In this document: positions 12,701 through 24,700 of the stretch, piece by piece
Numbering within the stretch: position 1 is the first letter of the stretch
Layout: each line of letters starts with the position of its first letter
DNA from: Patiria miniata
Lineage: Eukaryota > Echinodermata > Asteroidea > Valvatida > Asterinidae
Length of the DNA: 64,000 bases
NCBI RefSeq assembly: GCF_015706575.1
Contig: NW_024037058.1
Span: forward strand, 4,271,754 to 4,335,753
Direction: 5' to 3'
The notes under the pieces: generated by a model
Database searches by the model: none
What the model was told of the DNA's origin: nothing
Seen by the model: only the letters and a program-made list of their open reading frames with translations
Translations under genes and position numbers: made by a program

Positions 12701-15700
12701 TGAAACCGGAGATAAACGCCGGCCTGATGAGCCACATTGGCTCGGGACAGACTTTACTTACTTACCTTCTCGTTCATTTCCCACTCCTTCATCCGCATCT
12801 GAAAGGACATCTCAATGGTGTCGTCTGGAAGGGCGCCCTCTGTAGTTGACTGTTGGCCACGAGACTCGTCATCATGAGACATGACCACTGGGTCTACTAC
12901 TACTATTGGGGCCATGGCCGCTGTCACTTTCTGTGGGACAGGGAGGCCCAGGCTGGGTACCGACTGCTGTGGCTGGCTGATGGGAAGAATTTGCTTTGAA
13001 AGGGGTTCTTGGCTGAGTTTGGTGGCTGCTGGTGGTTTGGACGCCACCTTACGGGACATCTGTTGAGGTGAGATGGAGACATACAAAAGATTCCTTAAAT
13101 TACCTTATACGCTCTTCAATTTGTTACCAAACTCCTTACTCAGTTTTGAAATATGCTACAATCCAGTGGCGCACCCAAGGGGGGGGGGGGCTTGAGCCCC
13201 CCCCCCCCCAAGAGGTTGTTGATTTTTATTTTAGTCCCACAATTTGACCTTGGTGATATGTATGTGGCCTATATTCGAGTAGTATAATAGGGGTGTAAGT
13301 GGCGCAACCAACGTCAAAATAGTCCGCCCCCCCCCCCAAAAAAAAGTCCCCAATTTTTTTCTGCGGGCCAAAAATTGTAAGCAAGATTTTTAAAAAAATT
13401 TTAACTTCTAAAAAATTTGAACAAAAAATTTGTGAGGCCCCCCCCCTCTCAAAGCCAAATCCTTGGTGCGCCACTGCCACAATCTTCCATCAAACAAGAG
13501 GTTGGTCACAAACAACAAAAGGGGAAAATTAACGGCTACGGATCTAATGTTTTCCAGTAATTTACTAAATTTGTTAAAAATGAGATATATTCAGTAAAAT
13601 TGGGTACTCAATTGCATTTTAGGTTACAGAAAACGTACATCACTCTGCACATGGCAGCTCTAAATAGATCATGTTAATTTTTTTGTCCAAGCACTTCTTG
13701 CATCTAATTTCACTAAACATCATGAAGACAAAATAATTCATTTTGACGATTTGCATAAATCAAATTTGAAAATTACGATGACGTCATCACATGACGTGTG
13801 ACGTTATATTAAAAGTGCATATTTTGAAGGCCTATATCAGTTATCTACAGAACTACAGGTCTGATTGGGTTGAAAGTTGGTGTGAACCTAGACCGGGATG
13901 TGTTATAGATGAAAGTTCCAGTGATGTCATGATGACCTCATCATATGACATAGGACGTCATATTTAAGGTTCATTTTTCTATGGCCTATATCAACAGAAC
14001 TATAGGTCTGATGTTGTTGTAACTTGGATTTTAGGTTACAGAAAACATATATCACTCTGCATGTGATGGCTCTAATTTGATCATGTTCATTCTTTTGTCC
14101 AAGTACTTCTTGCATCAGATTTCACAAAACATCATGAAGAAAAAGTAATTAATTTTGACGATTTGCATTACCCTGAACATAAAAAATGTTAATTCACTGA
14201 TGTTCGAACTGCAAGATAATGCTGTCATAATGCTCTCAATTAGTAAAAAGACATGACAAATATGCAACGGCCAATGTCACTAACCTGTGGAACTTCCTCT
14301 TTCTTCCCTCTATGTCCCTTCTCAGGTTTCCTTCTGTCATCCTCCTTTTTCGTGTTTTTATTCTCTGTTTTGACTAATGACAGCTTGTTCATGGCAGCGG
14401 GGCTGGGCTTGTGACCTGCCCCCGCAATGCTGTTTTTCTTCATACCATCAGTGGACATTACCGGGGGCATTTTGCCTGGTTTGGGCCTGTGTTCCCCACC
14501 AGCGGGGGGCTTCTGGGTGATTCTTGGGGAAAGAGGCTTTGGAGGTTTCTTGGAGATGACACCGAAGCGGGCCGTGCCAGTCCCTTTGCGGAGGAACGAG
14601 CGTCTGGGGCTGTCCTTTGAAGTATTCTGTGGGGGATTCTCAGCTGATTGGTACTATCAAAAGAAATATGTTGTTTTAATAGACTGGTTTCTGCGAAGTG
14701 AATATGTTCTAGGTACATATTTTGTGCAATTTTCTACTCCTCTTAAATGTATGAAAATATTTTGGCAGCCCTTTTTGGTTAATTCTATTGAAGGAGCAAT
14801 TCCTTAAACATTTAAACTTGTCCATGCTTTTCCGGACAAATGAGGGTGCCGTTGCTGTGATGTCATTTCAGGAAGACTCTGTTCAGGTTAGGGGTTTTCT
14901 GATCAAGTTGTGAACCCAAAATTTGCTCATTAAAAACATCTGTGAGAAAAGTTTGCTCATTGGTTTACTGTCATGTACTGAGTCACAACGACGAATCACC
15001 AAAGAAAATTAATTTTACGACAGCAAAATATCCAAAATACTGGCATTTTTTTTGTGCAGAAATAACTGTAAAAAAAAACATTGCAGTTTCTGCCTGAAAT
15101 GACATCACGCTTTTGATAATGTATATGGCAATTTGCGTAACCCAAAAGGACCCAAAATACCCTTGCAAACGGCAAAACGAAAATTGAAAATAAGGTTAAA
15201 TGGGACACAAAGGTGCATTTTAAATACAAGGATTGCATTAAAAATATTACATGAAGTGGGCCCTTTAATGTATAGTTTTACAGGCAATGGTGACAATATA
15301 GTGAATTCATGTCACTTGAACAGTCAAACTTGCTGTGCTCTTTTTCCTTCAAACCCAATAAATCTTCCCAAAAACAAGGTGGAGGTTGAAAGATCTGAAA
15401 GGGTTAGTGGAAAACCAAGCTAGTAGGACACCTTTTCTGCATCGTTTTTCAGCTGTAGTTCTAGGAGTTCCTCAAACGTCTTGGCCTTGGAGCCCAGAGC
15501 TGACTCTATCGGCCTGTCATCTCCTGATAGCTGGGCAGTGTGCGGAAGGATAGATCCATTCATCTGAATTGCAACAATGGAAAATAGGCTTCACTGAAGA
15601 GGTTCCCACTACAAAAAAACTGTTTTGTTTGTATTTCTACATGATGGTCATGTTGTCATTATGTTCACACAATTTATGATGAATCTGATGTTAAAATGTT

Positions 15701-18700
15701 AAGAAATTCTTGGTTGTCAGGCTAATGCTATTGTTATTTTTATGTACAGCGAGCAAATTTACATGAAGCGTCTGAAACCTCAGCCGACTTGGGGCGGTGC
15801 TACGCTTTTGTCTGGGCAGACGCCCCTGCCAGCAGACTGGAAAACCCATTAGCAGAAGACATCTTGTTTGTCTAGAAGCATCGGTGGTTTTTCACGTGTT
15901 TTTGAAGTAAGAAGAAGTGTTCTGTGAGAGTAGAGTTCATCAATATACGAAGTGCTCAAAGCAGATTACCAGGCCTGTGTTATTTTGATTGTGTTCTGAA
16001 TCCCCTCCCCCTAATCAACATGTTATACAGTACATGTATATATCTCCTGCAGCCGATTTCACGAAACTTTACGCAATGGCGCAACTCCGCTTGCGCCACA
16101 ACTTATTGCGTAAGTTGTGCAACATTTCACGCTGAGCAACATTTCACTTATGACACATTTCACAAAAGTCTGATCAAGAGCAAGTCTGCAACTTACACAA
16201 TACATTATGGCGTAACTTAAGCAATCATTTTAGGTGGCGTAAGTTGTGGCGTAGCAACCGCAAATTACCTATTTTACCAGCAAATCATGATTGTCGTGAA
16301 GCCTGTTGTTGCACAACTAATCAAGGTTGATACAAGACACTCACAGCTGCTTGTTTGAAGTAAATGAATCCCAACGGTATTTTACTTGTGACAGAATATT
16401 TAGACCTTTTTAAGAAGTTGATATTACTAATCAACATTACCTTCTGATTGAGAACAGCAGCATCTTGCAAGCTCTCATCCAGGGAGTTGTCCGTCCCTAC
16501 CCCATCTTCCTCCTCCCGTCTCTCCATCTCATCTTGACCGTCGCCAGGCGTGGCTTCCTCATCCTCCTCAATCACACCGTAGCTCATCTCTGATGCCGTC
16601 TCCGGCAGTGGGTACACCCCTTCCTCAGCAACGGAGCTGGCAGAGTCACTAGCCAAATCCATGTCTTTCCTCTGCCAGATGACAAAATTATAAAACAGAT
16701 GACAATACCAAATATGAAATTTTCAAAACTTGTTATGGCAAAATACTTATGAAGAACCACTAACAGCAAAGGTTGCCATTGGTTTTGTGAGAATTTTTCT
16801 TTTCATGATTGGGAAAATGCCTAAATGCAAGCTCTACTCAATGCTAAAGTGAAATCTTGATGGTACTGAATGTTGCAACACTTCAAATTCGCAAAAGTTG
16901 AACACAATTCAACTCAAGTGAATTTCCCAGTGAACTTTCAATACCACTGCTTTTACATTAACAAAATGGAACCAAACCTTAATCACTATTCTTAAATACC
17001 TAAAATAGTTTACCCATTCCTATTGGTCGAGAGCCCGTCACGTGGCCAGTCTTAAACGGTTGATAAAGACTGGCTAGCTGGTCTTAAACACTTCTAGTGT
17101 CACATAAATTTGGACTCCTTTGAAATCCGGTGCTCTTTAGTTACCGTTATGTTAATTAAACGTTCACAATGCTCACGTAGGCATGCTCAATACTACCAGT
17201 GAGTCAGTACTTCATAGTCCTAAATTCACACTACACTGGTACAGCTGCGTTCTGTGCCACATCGCGCAGTACGCACGATGTGCATGCCAATCTCCATAAA
17301 AGGAGTTATTTACGACATGGACATACCATAATATAGCAAGAGGGGTGTTTCGAAAAACAATAAGTAACATTGTTGAAAAAAAATCATTAAAAATCATAAT
17401 ATTTGCATAGTTTTTACTTTTGGACTGAAAAGTTTTGATTTTTTGAACAAAAAGGAATAAACTTGTGCTTGGCTGGTACTAAACACTATGTTTAAGACAT
17501 GTTGGAGTCTGGATGCTGATAATTACCCTCACCTTCGGCTCGGGTAATTATCAGCATCGAGACTCCATTCGATCTTTAACATAGTATTACAACCGGCCAA
17601 GCACACATATATTCCCTTATTAATCGCACAAGAAATGAAAAATAACACACTTTGCTCAATGTATAGTGATGAGTAATTAACGACTTTGGAAATTGTGGTG
17701 TGTGGAAAAAAAAATGACAGGCACATAAAACAAATCATGTCATTATGTTTTAAGGCCACTGGAAAATTATATTGGAATATCATCTTCATTGTTATCTTTG
17801 TTTGTCATTTTGTTCATCTTGGTTTACGTTGCAACTTTTCTACAATGGATTTGTTTGTCATTGATTTGTCTGTCGGGCTGGTTTTGTTTTGTTGTGTTTA
17901 TTCTGTTTTGTCCAGGCTTTTCCACTTAGAAGCCTTGGCTATATTACTCTTTCTTTTTTTTTCTTTTTTTATAAATCAACCTTAACTTAATAAATTTGCT
18001 TTAAAGTATTTGTGTTAATTACCTACAGTTTTTCCTATTATTTTATAACTGTATTGTACTTTATATTATCCCACTTTGTATTGATTTATTGGAAAGTGCA
18101 AAATAAAAGTTTGTTGAATTGAACGTTCTCTGCTGTTTTCATATTTTAAACCTCTTTTTTATTACACATCATTTGGTAATATTATTTCTTATTATGCCAG
18201 GAGCACACTCTGCATCAAAGAGTCTCCTATGTGTGTGTCTGCAGTAAAACAACTTTATCACCAATGGTTCACAGGACTTTGAACAAATTATTTCACTACA
18301 GGATCAAAACACTGTTTGCATAGCTGTAGACAAGCAAATAATTACACTTTAGTAGGGTTGAAAACTTAAGAAATAGCCCCACGGAGGTTTCTACCCAGCA
18401 ATGATTGAGCATGGCCTTGCATTAAATTTGAGCTAAAGGTTACTGAAATCGTGATCGATAAGCTTTCATGTAGACTTGATAAAGCCATAAGATTGATACA
18501 AAATAACGAACCTGTCTCAATTGAGCAGTTAAGGTTTCTTAGGGCTGAAAAAAATGTATGTGGTTAATAACCTGACCAACCTGGACTTCGTGCGGCTAAA
18601 GGTGCAGTTTGGCCAAACAGTCAAAACAAAGTAAAGTGGAACGCTGCTAAAACAAACAACGCGGGATCCAAAGAAAATGTTTGTAATAGTGATCGTTCAG

Positions 18701-21700
18701 TATTGCGATTTTGAGCCGCTGGAGATTAAAATGGAGTCTGCCGGTTTAATTAGCGCTCTCTTGTGCTCTACTTTAAGTGCGCCCTCTTTTGACTGGATTT
18801 GTGTGAAATGTTTATACATTTCCCCTTTTTGCCATTTCGATGTACAAAACTGTTTCTGAAACTGTCCTTTTACATTTTATTTGAAGTAATATTTTAATAA
18901 GAAACTACTATAAAGTTTATATAAAAATTTGTTTAGTATTTATAAGGTTTCATTTTGAAGACTGTGATTGTAAAGTTGCGATAAGTAAAATTATGAATCG
19001 AGAACTTACTAAAATCGACACAATAAAATAAAACAAACGGAGAAGAGAGGAATTGGGAAAAGGGAGAGGAATGGCTGGGATATTAAGGTATGTTTTCTAA
19101 TTGTTTTTCTTCTTTTCTCCACTTTCAAACTTTAGTTTTCAATATCTAAAATGGTCCAACAATGCTTGTACCCGGTAGGTTTTTTGGTAAATCTGTTGAT
19201 TTTTTTAACAACAATGTTCGGTACGTTTTGTACACAAATACTGGGAGCGAAGGATGATGTTCAGTGTAGCCGAATGTTCGGTATAGCGGTGTTCGGTATA
19301 GCGGCGTTCCACTGTACATTTTGTAAATTATAAAGATCTTCCCTATGGGCAATTCCATGCGAATGTGTGAACAAGGCTGAAAAGTGGAAACCTTATGAAA
19401 TCTTCAAAATATGAGTACAACCTCAAATGTGGTATCAAATTAAAAAGGGACTCGTAACAAGACCAATTAGTTGAGTGGTGTGCCAGTGAGATGGAATGTG
19501 GTAAACTGCAATTTTGTTTTTTTATCAAAGCTAGTTTTGGGGCTAAAATGACAGATTTTAGGAAGTCATTCTGGCATCATGTTTTCACACGTAAACTGTT
19601 AAGGCAGAGAGAAAAGTTCGTGTTATAAAAATAACAAACGGAACTTAGAATACCATGATTCAGTAAGCTTTTATCACGTGTGAAGTTGATTTCAGACACG
19701 TAATGTACATAACATATGTAACGTTATAATGTTATAAATAAAATTCATAAAATCAAAGTAACTTTTTGGAAAGTTTCATTGGTATTTGTATAGCGTGAAG
19801 CTTTATCTATCATAACATAGTTAAATTTCATAAAATTCTTGTAGTACACTTCACAGACTCTTTATCGATGCGTAAGTCCTGAAAGTCAAAAGCTACCGTA
19901 TGTACGAGCGTGTAACGTCTGTAAAAGTCATTTTGCTACATGTAATATCTAATTAACTCAGCTCACACTACACTAACCATGACACGTTGGACATGAAGTT
20001 TCCTTTCACTGCAAGTATGTTATTTGGTTGTTTCAAACTGGTCAGTACTGAGTAGGCTCTGAATGCAACGTCCGTGATGATGGAATTGCCCATTTGCAAC
20101 TTGTGTTGGCATTATTAAGGGAATAAATGTGTGCTTGGCCGGTTTTAAACACTCTGTTTTAGACCAGTTGGGGTCTGGATGCTGATAATTCTCAGCATCC
20201 AGACTCCAATCAGTCTTAAACAAGGTGTTTAATACCTGCCAAGTACATATTTATTCCCATTCACAAATACCAAATATACATTCAGCACTTTTTGGTCTAA
20301 AAGTCAAAACAAATCACACATTATAAATTCCCAACGATTTTGCTCAACAACTTTACCTAATGTTTTTCGGGACACCCCTCCAGCTATATTATGGTATGTC
20401 TAGTCTGGCAAGTGTCACAAAGAACTCATGTGGAGTTGGCGTGCGCGTCGTGCATACTGCGCAATGTGGCGCACAACACAGCTGTGCTGATGTATTGTGA
20501 ATTTAGGACAATGAAATTCTGACTCACTGGTAGTATTGCGCATGCCTACGTGAGGATTGTGAACGTTCAACCAATAAAACGGTAAAAAGCACCGGATTTC
20601 ATAGGATTCCAAATGTCATGTGACACTGGAAAAGTGTTTAAGACCAGCCAGGCATGTCTTTATCATCCGTTTAAGACCGGCCACGTGATGGGTTTTCGAC
20701 CAATAGGAATGGGTACACTGGAATTTATGAATGGTAATTTAACAAAATACCGTAAAAGTAAACAAAGTATATATCTATAGACGAGAAACATTTAAAAAGT
20801 TACAAAATTAACTTACCGTATTTCCCTACTTACATCATGTACATATGTATGTGCCTAACTGGATAATTTTTAGGTTGCTACCGTAAACACACAATTTTAT
20901 CTTTTTGGCCTTAATCTTCCCCCCAGTCACGGAGAAATGTAGGCCTAACTCATTACTAAACAGTTGTAACGAAAAAGTAGACCTATGCCCCAGTCTTTTT
21001 CTTTAATTTTTTTTTTTTTTAATCCCAGGAAGCATAATTAGATTATTTGGATTGCTTCGGACAAACAGCCTCCATTTTCAATCAGTTTTGAAGCATAATC
21101 ATCCATGGAGACAGACTTTAATCAAATGTTGGAGCCTTGAATTCAGATTAATCTGCTTAGACGATGACACTGTTCAAATGGCAGACAACTTGATTTAAAT
21201 GTCATCCTAATTTAATTTCTATTCCTTTTATTTATATAACTTGTTTGATTGTAAAGCACCAGAAAGGATTTTTTAAATGGATTATTATTAATGGGACTTC
21301 AGTTTCCCTACGTGGTTTATCTGATGATGAATGACGTCCGTGTTTAGAGAACTAGGGAATAAACTGTTCTGGACCAATCTGCAATTATTTAAATCAAATA
21401 AAACAAGCTCCATCGGAAATATCTCGGAAGCTGGGGGCCAACAAATTCGTGTTCATGCATAAGTCAGGTGATTGTGCCATGTAATTTCTGGAAGGCGTAG
21501 TGTTTTGAGTAAAAAAAGAGAAATCAGGTTTTTGACCCCAGTGACCCCATGATGACCTTTGACCCCAGTTTGGTCATGTGACATGTTGGGGCTGGGCTAC
21601 TGATACTTTTTACAAAGTTTGGTTTAAAAATCGGTCAAAATATAAAGGCGCAATAGAAAAAGTCAACGTTTGTTACTAACTATTTAAATGGGGACATGAT

Positions 21701-24700
21701 TTGTCGAGCTGCTATTCCGCAGCTAAATATTACAATTACATTTTAAAATACTAATACATGTGTGCATAGTGATAAAAGACTTGCAAATAAATGGACATGT
21801 AAATTTGTCTTGCAAAAAAAGTGTTGCTAATTTTGACATTGAGAAATCATAATTATGTGAATTCATATACTGTGCATGTATGTTTCTATAAATACTCTTT
21901 TTCGAGTGAGCTGACTTGCTGATATTTGAGACATCAAAGATGCTAATAGAGCCTGAAAGTACGCCGTTTTGTCTGCGAGCTTCCAGACCCCTCCACGACC
22001 CTTCTACGGGCCTTTTTCACGAGGTTGCCCTTTCTCTTGCTATAATATTTGACAGAAGGATTTCTTACCTTAGTCACCCCAAGAAATATTCATGTTCAAA
22101 TTTTATCTTGGCATTCCACAAGAAAAAATGATGAGAATTCAGCTCGAGATGGGTGAAAACAAATTTGACTTACATTTCACATCCAGATTTCCATACCTAG
22201 GTCTCCTTGTTTGATCACCTTTTTTTTCCTTCAAATTGTGTACCTAAGGCCAAAAAAAACAAAGTCTCCGGTTTCTGGTATGCGCGCGCGTCGCCGTAGC
22301 CATGCGCGTCGGCAAAATGAAGTTTTTTTTCAATGAAAGATGATGTCTCAAAACCGCCAAACTCACTGGTTTGACTGGAATCCTGCTGCTGCACAATTTA
22401 ACGTGTTTTTGGATGGGGTTATGATCGAGAATAAGCTTTATGTGGCCTCTCTGGACTCCCACATATTTGCACTAAGTTTAGTCGGGCACCATTTGCAGTC
22501 ATCAGCCGACATTTGAGGCAAAAAAAATCAGGTTAAAAAAAAAAAAACGCGTCACCGCACCACTTTTTGGGCAAGCTCCATACCAGAAACCGGAGACTTT
22601 TTTTTTGTGGCCTAACTACATCCAATTATTTTAGATTTAGTCGGGTTTGATTGAATACAGTTCATATCAACGGTTGTTTTAGAGAATTAGTCCTTCAAGT
22701 TTAAAAAAAAATGGTGTGTCCCAACAGACATTTTAGTCTCTTATTTAAGTTTCACTTTTTTTAATACCCAATGACCGCCACAATATTATTTGACAATTTG
22801 AGAAGGGATTATGTTCACCAATATGCCAATTAAAGCAATTGTGAAAGACCGTATTAAACACCAATGCACTTTCATACTGAAATTACAACTAAAATATAAG
22901 AATGGGTTAACTACTCACCAGTACTCGACTACTCGTGAGGAATTTTTTTTTCTCGAGTACTCGACTTGAAAAATCAACTTCTCTCACCTACTAACCCTAT
23001 TTTTGAATGCATGCAGTCGGAATAAAAATGTTGGGGCCTCAGTCTGATCAGTAACTAGATGAGTGAATTAGTAATTTGGCTACCTACCAAAAATGCCTGG
23101 TCCTGGGCCTCTTTCTCAACATTCCTCAGAAGCGGATTCAGGGCCAGCGGGCCAGCACTCTGGCTCAGTGACACGGAGGCTTGAGCTAAGGCATTGGGGA
23201 GGGTCGATCCGAGTCTGCTAGCAGCAGGGCTCCGCTGCTGATGGGGACCGGTGCGGTTCCTAGGTGGTGACTGCTGGATTTGTTGAATACCTAGCAGTTG
23301 AAACAGAAAATAATTGACGAGAGTATTGTTGAAAAACTTACTTAGTTTAAAGATGCGGATTGTAATCAACTCCCTGTGAAATTGTTCTTTCTGGCATGCT
23401 GTCATTTTGAAGAAATCAATAAAAGAAGGCTATTTCCAAAGATGTGTCAAGTGACACATTTTTGGGAAATTTCCGTTAGTAATAATTAACAAGAGTATTG
23501 TTGAAAAACTTTCTTAGTTTAAAGATGCGGATTGTAATCAACTCCCTGTGAAATTGTTCTTTCTGGCATGCTGTCATTTTGAAGAAATCAATAAAAGAAG
23601 GCTATTTCCAAAGATGTGTCAAGTGACGCATTTTTGGGAAATTTCTGCTAGTAGGCGGTTTGCATTTCAGAGAATCTGTGAATGGTGTGTGCAAGCATTG
23701 ACATAACGCATGCAGCAGTTGCTATTATTCGTCTGTTCAGTGCGTGACATCGCATAGCTGCAATCGGCTGAATGAGAATGTGTTCTAGATGCTGATTTCG
23801 GACGCTATTCAAACATGACGCAGCAACTTTTGAATTGAAATGAAGATCCTAGAATATTGTTTTCTCGGAATACACATTTACAGCATTCACAGAGCTAGAA
23901 GTTCATCAGGTGTATAGTTAAGCACCGTTTATAGATTTGGAGCACTTTTGTTGCTTCAAATGACAAAAATGCACAAAATGACAACCGTATCCAGCACACG
24001 AAAAAGGTAGCATACTTTGTATAATCCTATGAAAGGTTGAAGGTTTTCTGTAAAAAAAAAATTTCAACTCAAACCCTCACAAAAAGAACAGTCACTATTT
24101 GTTCCAAATTATGGTACAAATGAGATAAATCTAAATTAAATTTAAGCCTTTCATAACTGACAACATATTCTGTCTTTTTTTTTTCAAGCTTAGGGTGGAT
24201 TTCTTCTGGCTCAATTCTCTAAAACATGTACTACAACAGAGGGGTAGTCTCCAGTTCAAATAAGGTCTACCATACTGCATAATTAGCATACCTCCCCACT
24301 GCTTTTGCCGCTGTGCCACCAGCGTCTGCTCCACCCTCTGCTGTTCCAGCCGCAGCATCTGCAGTTGTTCCTGCTGCTGGCGCATCAGCCGTTCCTGCTG
24401 CTGGTGTTGCCATTGCTTGAGTTGATGGAACCGCTGCACCAGGCGAGCCTGTTCTTTTGCCTGCTGGTGCTCGGCTTGATCCGCACCGGCATCTGCAGGA
24501 AATGTGCAGAATACATGTACGAGTAAGTGTAAACGTTGCCAAGCAATAGACTATAAACAAATTAAAGGTAAGGCCGAAAAAAAATTACTCGGTCTCTGGT
24601 CAGCGCGCGTCGCTTTTAATCATGCGTGTCAACCTTTTTTTCCCTTCAAATTACCACGGAAGCTACAAAAGCTATTGCTGCGCCTCCTCAAATTTGTGTA

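Noticed and set aside
19146-19358. A small minus-strand gene with a YRTPLYRT repeat
   Set aside because: The repeat comes from duplicated CGCTATACCGAACA typical of a transposon end, not a protein.
23084-23088. Alternative donor for CENPJ exon 3 four bases downstream
   Set aside because: It would leave phase 1, which cannot join exon 4 (phase 0) in frame.
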